Assembly: GCA_937974245.1 (NCBI GenBank)
Contig: CALJKV010000110.1
Location: 62,001 to 126,000, forward strand
Direction of reading: 5' to 3'
DNA: 64,000 nucleotides
Source of the DNA: an uncultured Chloroflexota bacterium
GTDB lineage: Bacteria; Chloroflexota; Anaerolineae; Aggregatilineales; Phototrophicaceae
The translations under genes and the position numbers were made by a program. The notes beneath the pieces were generated by a model. That model was not told the DNA's origin. It saw only the letters and a program-made list of their open reading frames with translations, and did not search any database. Each line of letters opens with the position of its first letter. Positions within the stretch are counted from its first letter, which is position 1. Positions 42,750-53,946 of this stretch are shown here, piece after piece.

Positions 42750-43141
42750 TCTGTTTTGTTCACCCCAGGTTCTTGAAAAGCCTCTCAACCTTCTTCCATT
42801 ATTGAAGGGAACTTTGAGTCTCTCATTTGATACGATTTCGCGAAATAGTCATCCGCGCTGAACCGATACTACTTGTATCTTGTCCGCCGCGCTAACCGTG
42901 GCTGGCTACAAAATGCCGCGCTCCCTCTATGCAGTCTCCAGTTTATTCCTTCACACAACACAGGCACTCTGCCATTCTCATATAAACTATTCAAAATATG
43001 GTCAAAATATATACACACTTATGACGTACTCATCATTGGCTATGTTTTGACTAATATTTGTCCTGTATTCTTATACATAGGTCACAGTCATAAACACTGA
43101 ACTCACAAACAACCTGTTCAAACACAATAAGGAGAATACAG
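42750..43141. other. AT-rich intergenic region upstream of the FAS1 gene
   Basis: About 390 bases, distinctly AT-richer than flanking genes, holding a likely promoter: TTGACT (43047-43052) and TATACA (43072-43077) with a 19-base spacer. AAGGAG precedes the FAS1 start. No terminator is visible for rnz. Confidence 0.5.
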
Positions 43142-44728
<1,587 letters not shown>

Positions 44729-44755
44729 GCAGTGTAGCAATCTCCTCTCCAAAGG

Positions 44756-44788
44756 TGAGGTCAGGCGAATACCCTGGCCTCATTTTTT
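44756..44788 (+). terminator. Terminator of the FAS1 gene
   Basis: A 10-bp stem (TGAGGTCAGG / CCTGGCCTCA, one T-G pair) with a 7-base loop is followed by TTTTTT. Confidence 0.93.
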
Positions 44789-44904
44789 GTTACCCAGATT
44801 AGCTTACCCGATCTTCCCGTAATGTAATCAGTGACCAGTGACGAATGCCGCGCGATACGCTACAATAAACCCCGTTTCGGGTGGCAATAAAGGAATAACA
44901 GGCA

Positions 44905-46347
44905 ATGGCATTGAAGATTTATAATGTGCTGGGACGCGAAAAACAGGATTTCACACCGTTATACAAAGGTCGGGTGAATATCTACGTTTGCGGCCCTACC
45001 GTGCAGGACTATTCCCACATCGGCCATGCGAAAACCTATGTGGCCTTTGATGTTGTGACGCGCTACCTGCGCTACAGTGGCTATGATGTGCTGTACGTGC
45101 AGAATATCACCGATGTCGGCCATCTGCTTGAAAGCGGAGAAGACCGGATTTTGAAGAAGGCCTCACAACTTCAGGCCAGGCCGATGCAGATTGTGGAATT
45201 TTATACTCGTAACTACTTCGAGGATATGGATGCCCTGGGTGTCATCCGCCCGGATATTTCCCCGCGTGCCAGCGCACATATCCCCGAACAGATCAAGATG
45301 ATTGAAACCCTGCTGGAAAAAGAGAACGCCTATGTATCCAACGGCAGCGTGTACTTCGATGTGACCAGCGCGCCGGAATATGGCAAACTCTCCAATCGTA
45401 AGATCGAGTCTCAGGAAGCCGGTTCGCGGGAAGCAGTGCGCGATGAAAAACACAACCCCGAGGATTTTGCGTTGTGGAAAAAGGCCGAACCGGAGCATAT
45501 ATTGCGTTGGGAGAGTCCCTGGGGTGAAGGATTCCCCGGCTGGCATATCGAATGCTCTGCTATGGCGAAGAAATACCTGGGGCCGACTTTCGACATTCAC
45601 GGTGGTGGGGTAGATAACATCTTTCCACATAACGAGTCAGAGATCGTTCAGAGTGAATGTGCCAACGACGCCGACTTCGCCCGCTACTGGATGCTGGTCG
45701 GAAGCCTAACGGTGGACGGCATCAAGATGTCAAAGAGCTTAGGGAACTTCGTCACCATCAAGGACGCACTGAAAACTTACCGTCCTGAAGTGATCCGTAT
45801 GTTCATGTTAAGTGCCCACTACGCCAGCCCGGTAGATTATAGTGAGGACGGCCTGCGCGGTTCGGTGGGTGGCTGGGAACGATTGTATGGCGCGGCGCGG
45901 TTGGTGCGGCAGGTGATGAACAATGCGCCCGATAGTGATGATAGCAACAGTTTCCTGGCACGGCTGGAACAGGCGAAAGCCGACTTCAGTACCGTGATGG
46001 ATGATGACTTCAACACGCCGAAAGCGATTGCCGTACTGCAAGACCTCACCCGCGATGTGAACACGCTCCTCAACAGTGGGGCGGTGGTGGGCAAGCCGGT
46101 TTTAGAGGCGATTAACACGACTTATAGTACTCTGGGCGGTGACGTGCTGGGGATTATCCCGGCGGCGGAGAGCGCCAGCAGTGACGGCCAGCGCGAAGCT
46201 GGGTTGATTGAACTGCTGGTGAATTTGCGGGCAGCGGCGCGCAAGGGCAAGGATTTTGCGACCAGTGACCGCATCCGCGATGAACTCTTAAGCCTGGGCG
46301 TGGTGCTGGAAGACCGTCCTGATGGGACCGTGTGGCGGGTGAACTGA
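44905..46347 (+). CDS. cysS: Cysteinyl-tRNA synthetase
   Basis: A 480-residue class I synthetase that charges tRNA-Cys. C29 (in VCGPTV), a second cysteine in GWHIECSAMA and the HNESE motif form the zinc site. HIGH is at 38-41 (SHIGHAKTY) and KMSKS at 274-278. Length and motif order are normal for bacterial CysRS. It heads a unit with a SpoU-family methyltransferase starting one base after its stop, a frequent pairing in bacteria. Confidence 0.96.
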   Translation: MALKIYNVLGREKQDFTPLYKGRVNIYVCGPTVQDYSHIGHAKTYVAFDVVTRYLRYSGYDVLYVQNITDVGHLLESGEDRILKKASQLQARPMQIVEFYTRNYFEDMDALGVIRPDISPRASAHIPEQIKMIETLLEKENAYVSNGSVYFDVTSAPEYGKLSNRKIESQEAGSREAVRDEKHNPEDFALWKKAEPEHILRWESPWGEGFPGWHIECSAMAKKYLGPTFDIHGGGVDNIFPHNESEIVQSECANDADFARYWMLVGSLTVDGIKMSKSLGNFVTIKDALKTYRPEVIRMFMLSAHYASPVDYSEDGLRGSVGGWERLYGAARLVRQVMNNAPDSDDSNSFLARLEQAKADFSTVMDDDFNTPKAIAVLQDLTRDVNTLLNSGAVVGKPVLEAINTTYSTLGGDVLGIIPAAESASSDGQREAGLIELLVNLRAAARKGKDFATSDRIRDELLSLGVVLEDRPDGTVWRVN

Positions 46348-46348
46348 C

Positions 46349-47107
46349 ATGACCGAATTTGTCTACGGCCATTGGGCTGTGATCGAAAGCTTACGTGCCG
46401 GGCGGCGGCGGGTAGATCATCTTCTGGTAGCTGAGGCTGCTGAAGAGAAGGGGATGCTCAAAGACATCCTGACCGAGGCTCGCAAGCGCAGCGTGAAAAT
46501 TCAACGTTCGCCGCGCCGTATTTTGGATGATATGGCGGGCGGCGCGAATCACCAGAGCGTGGTCGCACGAGTTGGCAATTACCCGTATGCCGATGTCGAG
46601 GATGCGCTATCGCTGGCACGAGAACGTGGGGAAAAACCCTTCCTGCTCATCCTCGATCTCCTCAAAGATCCACAAAATGTAGGTGTGTTGCTGCGGGTGG
46701 CCGAGGCGGTGGGTGTGCATGGTGTCATTATTCAGGAACGACGGAGCGTGGGCGTGACGCCGGCTGTCGTGAATGCTTCGTCCGGTGCGGTGGAATACCT
46801 GAATGTGATCCAGGTGAGTAACCTGGTTAATACCATGAAGCTGCTCAAAGAGGAGAATATCTGGATGATCGGTTTCGAGGCAGGACCGGAAGTGCCGCCG
46901 GTTGACCGCACTGACCTGGATATTGCGCTCGCGATTGTATTGGGGAGCGAAGGCGAGGGGATGCGTCGTCTGGTGCGCGATACGTGTGATATGACACTGA
47001 CGCTACCGATGCGCGGGCATGTTGCCAGCCTGAATGTGGCGACTGCCGGTTCGATTGCTCTGTATACCGCCTGGCAGGCACGCGGTTGGCAGGGTTGGAA
47101 AGGATAA
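46349..47107 (+). CDS. SpoU-family 2'-O-methyltransferase, RlmB-like
   Basis: A 252-residue RNA ribose methyltransferase of the TrmH/RlmB group. The N-terminal substrate-binding domain starts FVYGHWAVIESLRAG. SPOUT motif 1 is LDLLKDPQNVGVLLRVAE, motif 2 IVLGSEGEGMRRLVRD and motif 3 LPMRGHVASLNVATAGSIAL, which includes the knot. Placed next to cysS, as RlmB/TrmH genes often are. 23S rRNA G2251 modification is likely but other tRNA or rRNA sites are possible. Confidence 0.93.
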   Translation: MTEFVYGHWAVIESLRAGRRRVDHLLVAEAAEEKGMLKDILTEARKRSVKIQRSPRRILDDMAGGANHQSVVARVGNYPYADVEDALSLARERGEKPFLLILDLLKDPQNVGVLLRVAEAVGVHGVIIQERRSVGVTPAVVNASSGAVEYLNVIQVSNLVNTMKLLKEENIWMIGFEAGPEVPPVDRTDLDIALAIVLGSEGEGMRRLVRDTCDMTLTLPMRGHVASLNVATAGSIALYTAWQARGWQGWKG

Positions 47108-47268
47108 ACACTTTTCGGGCCGCGACAGCATCCTTGCCAGGTACAGTACAGTCCAATCGAAAAGTGGGATACGTCAAAAGACAAGCATCATTAAAGCATT
47201 CTTTTTTTATACCCGGTATGGGTGATATATGCGCTGTGCCGGGTACAAACCCGACTGAGGTAGATATC

Positions 47269-47826
47269 ATGATAAATGACATTCTAAACGAAACCAAACA
47301 CAAAATGAAAGCCAGTTTGTCGGTGTTTGAGGAGGACCTGCATGGCATTCGCAGTGGGCGTGCCAGCACGGCGCTGGTGGATCGCCTGGTCGTCACTTAC
47401 TATGACCAGGAGACTGAACTGCGCCAGCTTGCTAATATTTCGACCCCGGAAGCGCTGCAAATCCTCATCCGCCCCTATGATAAAACCGCAGTGCAGGCTA
47501 TTGAGCGGGCAATTCACGCGGCCAATATTGGTGTGAACCCCAACATTGATGGTGATGTCATCCGGCTGAATATGCCGCCGTTGACGAAAGAACGCCGTCA
47601 GGAATTGGTGAAGTTCCTGCACAAACGCCTTGAAGAAGGGCGGGTCACAATCCGCAACATCCGGCGCAGTGCCAATGATGACCTGAAAGAGTTCGAGCGC
47701 GAAAAGCTGATATCCGAAGATGAACAGGAGCGGGGTGAGGCCGAAGTGCAAAAGCTCACCGACGAGTATATTGCCAAACTTGAGGAATTGGGCAAAGCCA
47801 AAGAACAGGAAATCCTGGAGGTTTAG
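47269..47826 (+). CDS. frr: Ribosome recycling factor
   Basis: A 185-residue protein, exactly the family length, when started at 47269 with GAGG eight bases upstream. It splits post-termination ribosomes together with EF-G. Motifs: HGIRSGRASTALVDRL in helix 1, the beta domain ANISTPEALQILIRPYD, and KFLHKRLEEGRVTIRNIRR in the third helix. It follows the methyltransferase by 161 bases. The usual neighbours pyrH and tsf are absent, so translation genes have been rearranged here. Confidence 0.95.
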   Translation: MINDILNETKHKMKASLSVFEEDLHGIRSGRASTALVDRLVVTYYDQETELRQLANISTPEALQILIRPYDKTAVQAIERAIHAANIGVNPNIDGDVIRLNMPPLTKERRQELVKFLHKRLEEGRVTIRNIRRSANDDLKEFEREKLISEDEQERGEAEVQKLTDEYIAKLEELGKAKEQEILEV

Positions 47827-48135
47827 CCCGGTTTTAGCAGGAACAAGGGACTCATTGGAAACTATTGTAGGGGCATGATTATGCGTTTTAAGAAATTGGC
47901 ACGGTGTTATGGTTTGGGGGCGGGCGCAATATATTGCGCCCCTACCTGTCCCTCAATTTAGGGCGATTCTCTAGGCACGTGACCGCCCGGTTTATCTCCG
48001 TGTTGAGTTGTAAAACTGCATTATCGTGCCCCTGTCCAGGACGCAGACTGTCTTACTGGATGAAACTGTAAATCCGTCCCTTTGCTCCCTTTTTTCGCCC
48101 ATGCCGGTATCGAGTTGCATATTGCCAGGCGCACG
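47827..48135. other. Intergenic region with an inverted-repeat element
   Basis: This 309-base gap after frr contains the 47867-47945 repeat element and otherwise no recognisable gene. A frame extending upstream of the lipoprotein start (48082) has no ribosome-binding site. Confidence 0.5.
47867..47945. repeat. Short inverted-repeat element with internal 20-bp palindrome
   Basis: GTAGGGGC (47867-47874) and GCCCCTAC (47938-47945) face each other 79 bases apart. Inside the right end is a perfect 20-bp palindrome GGGCGCAATATATTGCGCCC (47922-47941). The layout is that of a miniature repeat element without coding capacity. Confidence 0.5.
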
Positions 48136-48930
48136 ATGAATCGCATCCTACGGAATCTGATCCCGCTGCTGTTCCTGCTCGCCGCCTGTGAGCAGGAAGG
48201 TGCTGTGCCGCCGACTATGGTTGATCTGGCCGCGCAGCCCAAACAGCTTGCCACCGTGTATATCTCCCCCACGCCAAATGAAATCCAGCGGCAGGCTACC
48301 CAGGCCGCCGTTCCCCCGCTGGTAACGTCCGTTCCTGTAGTGCCCGCCGTCGCGCCAACTGCCTATATCGGGGTGTTCCTGGGGGAGGCGGTGGATGAGA
48401 ACGAGAGGCCGGTTATCAACCTCCCGAATCCGGTGCAGCCCACGGCGCCGGGTGTCGTAGAGCCAAGTAACTGCTTGCTGGTGGCCGACCCGATTTACGG
48501 GAATGGCTGGGAGGCGAACCCTACAGTAACGAGTGTGCTGGGCTGCGCGCTGCAACCGACAGTACCATTCCGGGGCGTGATGCAGGTTTTCGAGCGCGGC
48601 GTGATGTACTGGCGGGGCGATACCAATGAAATCTGGGCGATTGCTACCAGCGGCGCGGCTGCCGGGCGCTTCTGGTACGCGGCAAATCTACCGGAAGGCA
48701 GCAACGATGATTTGACCGCGCCGGAAGGTCTGCGCGTGCCGGTGCGCGGCTTCGGCATGATGTGGCGCAGTGTGACGGGTGTGCGTGATTCGCTTGGCTA
48801 TGCCCGTATTGATGAGCAGGAAATCTCCATGCAGTCGCAGCGTTTTGAGGGGGGCTTATTGCACCTGGATAGCGCCGCCGGGCAGGTGTTCGTCCTGCTG
48901 GTGGATGGCCGCGCCTTCGGGCCGTATTGA
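48136..48930 (+). CDS. Putative lipoprotein of unknown function
   Basis: A 264-residue lipoprotein; the ATG at 48136 starts MNRILRNLIPLLFLLAAC, a signal peptide with lipobox. A Pro/Val-rich linker to about residue 105 is followed by a globular part with aromatic repeats (FERGVMYWRGDTNEIWAIA), four cysteines in the mature region and a C-terminal strand ending LVDGRAFGPY. The aromatic/Gly repeats recall wall-associated LGFP-like repeats, but I cannot assign a family. Confidence 0.75.
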   Translation: MNRILRNLIPLLFLLAACEQEGAVPPTMVDLAAQPKQLATVYISPTPNEIQRQATQAAVPPLVTSVPVVPAVAPTAYIGVFLGEAVDENERPVINLPNPVQPTAPGVVEPSNCLLVADPIYGNGWEANPTVTSVLGCALQPTVPFRGVMQVFERGVMYWRGDTNEIWAIATSGAAAGRFWYAANLPEGSNDDLTAPEGLRVPVRGFGMMWRSVTGVRDSLGYARIDEQEISMQSQRFEGGLLHLDSAAGQVFVLLVDGRAFGPY

Positions 48931-48967
48931 GCAGCTACCGGTTGATGTGAATTGCTGACAACAAGAA

Positions 48968-48997
48968 CGCCCGGCCTCCCATACGAGAAGCCGGGCG
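48968..48997. terminator. Hairpin between the lipoprotein and aconitase genes
   Basis: CGCCCGGC and GCCGGGCG form an 8-bp stem between convergent genes; on the minus strand T-rich sequence follows, suiting aconitase. Confidence 0.75.
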
Positions 48998-49025
48998 CTG
49001 CATACTGACAACCGACAACTGTTCC

Positions 49026-51737
49026 CTATTGCAGGAAGCCCCGCAGCACGGTCTGGAGAATGCCGCCGTTCTTGTAGTAATCAATCTCCACCGGGGTATC
49101 AATACGGACGATCGCCTGGAAGGTTTTCACCGTGCCATCCGCGGCGGTAGCCTTGACCGTGAGTTTCTGTCCGGGCTGCAAGGTATCATCCAGCCCGACG
49201 AAATCGAAGGTTTCCTGCCCGGTCAGCCCCAATGACTGCCAGCTTTCACCCGCCTTGAATTGCAGCGGCAGTACGCCCATCATCACCAGGTTACTGCGGT
49301 GGATGCGCTCGTAGCTGGCCGCGATGACAGCCTTCACGCCCAGCAGCAGCGTGCCTTTGGCCGCCCAGTCGCGGCTGGAACCCATGCCGTAGTCGTTCCC
49401 AGCCAGGATGACCAGCGGCGTTTTGTCGGCAGCATACTTCATGGCCGCGTCGTAGATGGGCATTTCCTCGCCGGTGGGCAGATAGTAGGTGACACCGCCC
49501 TCGCTGCCAGGTACCAGCAGATTCCGCAGCCGGATATTGGCGAACGTCCCGCGTGTCATCACCTGGTCATTGCCACGCCGCGCCCCATAACTATTGAAGT
49601 CCAATGGGGCTACATCATGGTCTTGCAGGTAAAGTCCCGCCGGGCTTTTGGCGACGATACTGCCCGCTGGGGAGATGTGGTCGGTTGTTACCGAGTCCGC
49701 GAATAGTCCCATCACTCGCGCTCCTTGAATCGGCTGGATGCCCTCGGCTTGCGGCGACAGGCCCACGAAGAAGGGCGGTTCTTGAATGTAGGTACTGTAC
49801 TCGTCCCAGGTGTAGACATCCCCGCTGGCACTGGGAATAGCGTTCCAGGCTTCGTTGCCTTTATAGACATTGCCGTACTGTGTCTTGAACATTTCCGGCG
49901 TCAGGCTGCTCTGCACCACGTCCATGACTTCGGCCTGGGTCGGCCAGATGTCCTTGAGGTACACATCATTCCCGTTGGTGTCCTGTCCGATGGGATCGTT
50001 CTGCAGGTCAATGTCCACCGTGCCTGCCAGGGCATAGGCCACGACCAGCGGTGGCGACGCCAGATAGTTCGCCCGCACCTGGGCATGAACCCGCCCGGAG
50101 AAGTTGCGGTTGCCGCTGAGGACGCCGGCAGCGATGATGTCGCCCTGTGTGATGGCTTTCGAGACAGGTTCGGGCAGCGGCCCGCTGTTGCCAATGCAGG
50201 TCGTGCAGCCATAGCCCACTGTGTAGAAACCGATTTGTTCCAGGTAGGGGGTCAGCCCGGCGGCGTTCAGGTATTCGGTGACGACCTTTGAGCCGGGGGC
50301 GAGGCTGGTCTTGACATACGGCTTGCGGGTCAGGCCTTTTTCGGCGGCTTTCTTCGCCACCAGCCCGGCAGCCACCATCACTGATGGGTTGCTGGTGTTG
50401 GTGCAGCTTGTAATGGCGGCAATCACCACTGAACCATGCTGAATCTGGGTGCTGTGGCCGTTGTCTTTCACAACCGCCTTAGCGCCGAGTTTCTCATCGG
50501 AGAGCTGGTAACCCTGCGGGCCAACCGGCGCACGCAGCGCCTTCTGGAAAGCGGGCTGCATATCGCGCAATGTGACGCGGTCCTGTGGGCGCATCGGCCC
50601 GGCCAAACTCGGCTCAACAGTGCCCAAGTCGAGTTCCAGCGTGTCGTTAAATTCGGGATCAGGCGTGGCATCGGTGCGGAACAGTCCCTGTTCTTTGCTG
50701 TAGCGCTCCACCAGTTGTATGAGCGCCTCGTCGCGCCCGGTGCGGTGCAGGAAGCTCAGTGTTTCATCATCCACCGGGAAGAAGCCCATCGTCGCGCCGT
50801 ACTCCGGTGCCATGTTGGCAATCGTCGCCCGATCTGGAAGGGACATACTGCTCAGGCCGCTGCCATAGAATTCGACAAATTTGCCGACGACACCCTTCTT
50901 ACGGAGTATCTGGGTGACGACCAGCACGAGGTCGGTGGCCGTCGCGCCTTCCGGCAGGCTGCCGGTCATCTTGAAACCGATGACTTCCGGCATGAGCATG
51001 TACACCGGCTGTCCCAGCATGGCCGCTTCGGCTTCGATCCCGCCCACGCCCCAACCGAGCACGCCCAGGCCGTTAATCATGGTGGTGTGGCTGTCCGTAC
51101 CGAGCAGCGTATCCGGCAGCGCGACCTTGCCCCCTTCGCCATCGTCAAACAGTTGGACGACTTTCGCCAGGTATTCCAGGTTGACCTGGTGGACAATGCC
51201 GGTAGCCGGGGGGACGACTTTGAAGTTATCGAAGGCTTTCTGCCCCCAGTGCAGGAACTCATAGCGTTCGCGGTTGCGTTCGAACTCAAAACTCGAGTTG
51301 AGGGCGATGGCATCCGAATTACCGAATACATCCACCTGTACCGAGTGGTCAATCACGAGGTCAACCGGGATAATCGGGTTGATCTTCTTCGGGTCGCCGC
51401 CCATCCGCGCCATTGCGCTGCGCAGCGCCGCCAGGTCTACCACCGCCGGGACGCCTGTAAAGTCCTGCAAAATGACGCGGGCAGGCTTGAACGGGATTTC
51501 TACGGCGTTGGGGTGTTTATCGTCCCAACTGGCAATATTATAGACGGCTTCTTCGTTCACCTGGAAGTTATCCAGGTTGCGGAGCGCGTTTTCCAGCAGA
51601 ATTTTGATGCTGAATGGCAGTTTCTCGACATGGCCGACTCCGCGTTCCGCCAGCTTGCTCAGGCGGTAGATGGTGGCGGAGCCGCTGCCGGTGTTGAACG
51701 TGCCGCGCGCGCCAAAAGTGTCCAAAATTTTACTCAT
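49026..51737 (-). CDS. acnA: Aconitate hydratase A
   Basis: A 903-residue AcnA/IRP-type aconitase, interconverting citrate and isocitrate in the TCA cycle. The [4Fe-4S] cysteines are C445 (SCTNTSNPS) and C511 and C514 (GCTTCIGNSGP). Active-site strings include DTLLGTDSHTTMINGLGVLG and ARRGNDQVMTRGTF, and the swivel domain ends GNDYGMGSSRDWAAKG. AGGGAT lies upstream. It is monocistronic, and its own terminator lies beyond its stop. A palindrome upstream may be an operator. Confidence 0.97.
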   Translation of the reverse strand: MSKILDTFGARGTFNTGSGSATIYRLSKLAERGVGHVEKLPFSIKILLENALRNLDNFQVNEEAVYNIASWDDKHPNAVEIPFKPARVILQDFTGVPAVVDLAALRSAMARMGGDPKKINPIIPVDLVIDHSVQVDVFGNSDAIALNSSFEFERNRERYEFLHWGQKAFDNFKVVPPATGIVHQVNLEYLAKVVQLFDDGEGGKVALPDTLLGTDSHTTMINGLGVLGWGVGGIEAEAAMLGQPVYMLMPEVIGFKMTGSLPEGATATDLVLVVTQILRKKGVVGKFVEFYGSGLSSMSLPDRATIANMAPEYGATMGFFPVDDETLSFLHRTGRDEALIQLVERYSKEQGLFRTDATPDPEFNDTLELDLGTVEPSLAGPMRPQDRVTLRDMQPAFQKALRAPVGPQGYQLSDEKLGAKAVVKDNGHSTQIQHGSVVIAAITSCTNTSNPSVMVAAGLVAKKAAEKGLTRKPYVKTSLAPGSKVVTEYLNAAGLTPYLEQIGFYTVGYGCTTCIGNSGPLPEPVSKAITQGDIIAAGVLSGNRNFSGRVHAQVRANYLASPPLVVAYALAGTVDIDLQNDPIGQDTNGNDVYLKDIWPTQAEVMDVVQSSLTPEMFKTQYGNVYKGNEAWNAIPSASGDVYTWDEYSTYIQEPPFFVGLSPQAEGIQPIQGARVMGLFADSVTTDHISPAGSIVAKSPAGLYLQDHDVAPLDFNSYGARRGNDQVMTRGTFANIRLRNLLVPGSEGGVTYYLPTGEEMPIYDAAMKYAADKTPLVILAGNDYGMGSSRDWAAKGTLLLGVKAVIAASYERIHRSNLVMMGVLPLQFKAGESWQSLGLTGQETFDFVGLDDTLQPGQKLTVKATAADGTVKTFQAIVRIDTPVEIDYYKNGGILQTVLRGFLQ

Positions 51738-52040
51738 GTCTTATCCCTTCGCTTGTGGATAACAGGAACGTGATAGATGTATCACCCATAGAAAGTGAGA
51801 TTGGGTTGCAAGATGAAAAATGATACCAAGATACCCGATAACCGTTGTATAGAATGTGCTGGTACAACGCTGTACACTATCCTGTACCCATTCTACCGGA
51901 ATTTTTTGAGCCGGTCAGTAGTGTGTCTGTCGGGGTGTGGTATAAAAGATTTTTATAGTAGCGTCCCGGTGTGCTAGACACAATTGCCCCAGTTAGCGTA
52001 CCATAGAGACCATTGTTGCGACATATACCAGGCAGACACT
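51738..52040. other. Divergent intergenic region
   Basis: A 303-base region that holds the aconitase promoter area and that of the second EamA gene. The only structured element noted is the palindrome at 51770-51785. Confidence 0.5.
51770..51785. promoter_or_regulatory. Palindrome upstream of aconitase
   Basis: GTGATA and TATCAC face each other across four bases, 33 bases upstream of the acnA start. The half-sites are the same as those at 16436-16450 but in reversed order. Confidence 0.35.
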
Positions 52041-52886
52041 ATGATAAATGCGGATTTGATGGCGGTGATTTACGGGCTGCTCTCGGCAGCCTGCTGGGGG
52101 GCGGGGGATTTCAGCGGCGGCCTTGCATCCCGGCGCGGCAGTGTGTTCAGTGTGGTTATCGTCTCGCAGGTGATCGGTCTGGTCATCCTGGCGCTCCTGG
52201 CGCTGGCGCTCGATAAGGAAATGCTGACTCCCGATCATATCCTATGGGGCGGGCTGGCCGGGATGTTCGGTGGCGCGGGTTTGCTGGCGCTCTACCGGGG
52301 CTTGTCGCAGGGTAACATGAGTGTGGTCGCGCCGGTTGCCGCCGTGGTGACGGTGGTTGTGGCCGTCATCGTGGGGATCGTGATTGAAGGTCTGCCCGGA
52401 ATTCAGGCGCTCATTGGATTTGCCTTTGCGCTCGGCGCGGTATGGTTCGTATCGCAAATCAATCACGGGAAAACCCAGTGGGGCGATCTGAAAATGCCGG
52501 TCGCCGCCGGATTGGGATTTGGCCTGTTTATGGTGTTCCTGGATCATGCCGGAGCAACTTCGGTCTTATGGCCGCTGGTTGCTGTCCGTGTCGCGTCTAT
52601 CAGCCTGCTGTTCAGCATCGCCACGATCACCCGGCAGCCCTACATTCCGGGGAAAAGCCAGCTTACGCTCATTGCGGTAGCGGGAATCCTGGATTCAGGC
52701 GGTAATGCCTTTTTCGCGCTGGCAGCCCAGGCCGGGCGGTTGGATATTGCGGCGGTAGTGGCGTCGTTGTATCCCGCCATGACGGTGCTGCTGGCATGGG
52801 TGGTTCTGAGAGAGCGCATCAGCCGGCAGCAGTGGCTTGGCGTGGTTTTCGCACTGCTGGCAATTGTGCTCATCGCCGCCAATTAG
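52041..52886 (+). CDS. EamA-domain (DMT superfamily) transporter
   Basis: A 281-residue exporter-type protein with ten membrane helices in two EamA repeats. The first repeat starts LMAVIYGLLSAACWGAGDFS and includes LYRGLSQGNMSVVAPVAAV; the second has LDSGGNAFFALAAQAGRLDI and VVLRERISRQQWLGV. The ATG at 52041 is chosen; a TTG at 51984 extends the frame but has no domain. It shares only the fold with the exporter at 11939. Its last four bases overlap the convergent gene. Confidence 0.87.
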   Translation: MINADLMAVIYGLLSAACWGAGDFSGGLASRRGSVFSVVIVSQVIGLVILALLALALDKEMLTPDHILWGGLAGMFGGAGLLALYRGLSQGNMSVVAPVAAVVTVVVAVIVGIVIEGLPGIQALIGFAFALGAVWFVSQINHGKTQWGDLKMPVAAGLGFGLFMVFLDHAGATSVLWPLVAVRVASISLLFSIATITRQPYIPGKSQLTLIAVAGILDSGGNAFFALAAQAGRLDIAAVVASLYPAMTVLLAWVVLRERISRQQWLGVVFALLAIVLIAAN

Positions 52887-53821
52887 CTGTAACGGATAAT
52901 TACATCAATCATAGCAATGATGATGAATATGATATACGCGGCAACCAACCCCACAATTCCCATGATGATGAAACGAATTACGGCAGGAAGGCGCTGAAAC
53001 CACGTAGGTGCAATTTCAGTGGGTTCCGTCTCACCTTTCCAGTGAGCATACTTGTGGTAATAAGAACCCTTCATCATGGCGCGATCAGATATGTCAAAAG
53101 GCATTCCTATTTTTAACCGGCCATAGACCCGCTTTTTTAAAAATGCTCGAGGGCTGTTGGTCGTGAAGGTAAATTCGGACAGGTGCTGCACAAGCAACAA
53201 TCGAGGACGCCTGTAACTCAGAAAGACGTAATCGCCAGCCAGCAGGCCGGACCACACACCGAATCCAGCCCCGACCCATATACGAATTACATCAGCATCC
53301 TTCTTTAAATCGGTCTTCATGAATGTTTTCCAGGTATCCTGGTAAAGATTGGCATCTGCGTCGGACGGCTTGACGATATTCAGTCGGGTGTAACGGGTAT
53401 AGGCTGTACGGAACTGATAGGCCCATTGGAGTTGGAAAAACCCCAAAATACCTAGCGGCAGGGACGCATAGGCGAAAAAAATCAGAGCGATATTCCAGAT
53501 ACCCGCCGCTAGAAACAGAACAACAAATCTGAAAATTGCCGGATTGTCGGGCTGTATAATGGTCATGAAACTATGCAGGGCAAGGGCAATACCGATAATG
53601 ATCTGCACCGTTTTTAACACCTGATAACTGCTCGGCGCAGGTAATGCCCCCAACCAGATTGTGAGCAACCCTAGAATGATATTGACCCACCCGTTTGTCC
53701 GCAACCAGTTTGTCCGAACCTTGTATAAATGCGTATTTTGAAGACTCGTTATTTCGTTAGCGGTGAGATTGGCTAACCGCTGTTTCAGATCAGCCATCTT
53801 ATTTTGTTGGGATTCCGCCAT
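52883..53821 (-). CDS. Membrane protein of unknown function
   Basis: A 312-residue protein. A charged N-terminus (to about 40) is followed by four hydrophobic helices (about 44-140), a soluble central part (150-265) and a last helix near the C-terminus (FIIMGIVGLVAAYIIFIII). The central part has YRRPRLLLVQHLSEFTFTTN. I recognise no family. Base composition is AT-richer than in the surrounding genes, as with the next gene, which suggests a distinct origin of this stretch. Confidence 0.75.
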   Translation of the reverse strand: MAESQQNKMADLKQRLANLTANEITSLQNTHLYKVRTNWLRTNGWVNIILGLLTIWLGALPAPSSYQVLKTVQIIIGIALALHSFMTIIQPDNPAIFRFVVLFLAAGIWNIALIFFAYASLPLGILGFFQLQWAYQFRTAYTRYTRLNIVKPSDADANLYQDTWKTFMKTDLKKDADVIRIWVGAGFGVWSGLLAGDYVFLSYRRPRLLLVQHLSEFTFTTNSPRAFLKKRVYGRLKIGMPFDISDRAMMKGSYYHKYAHWKGETEPTEIAPTWFQRLPAVIRFIIMGIVGLVAAYIIFIIIAMIDVIIRYS

Positions 53822-53946
53822 TGCAATCGCCTATAGTGAATTGGGTAATACTTCTATTCTAACAACGTTTGTCATATCTGCTGGTGTGGAATTTAATATT
53901 TGTCACCCACTCGGCGTACTCACTATTTCACGTTAAAATGGTCTTT

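Noticed and set aside
47086..47268. N-terminal extension of the frr frame by 61 codons
   Set aside because: The shorter start gives the exact family length with a ribosome-binding site; the extension overlaps the preceding gene.
50436..51773. Long plus-strand frame (445 codons) opposite aconitase
   Set aside because: It runs antisense to a clearly identified AcnA with all cluster cysteines; long antisense frames are common in GC-rich genes.
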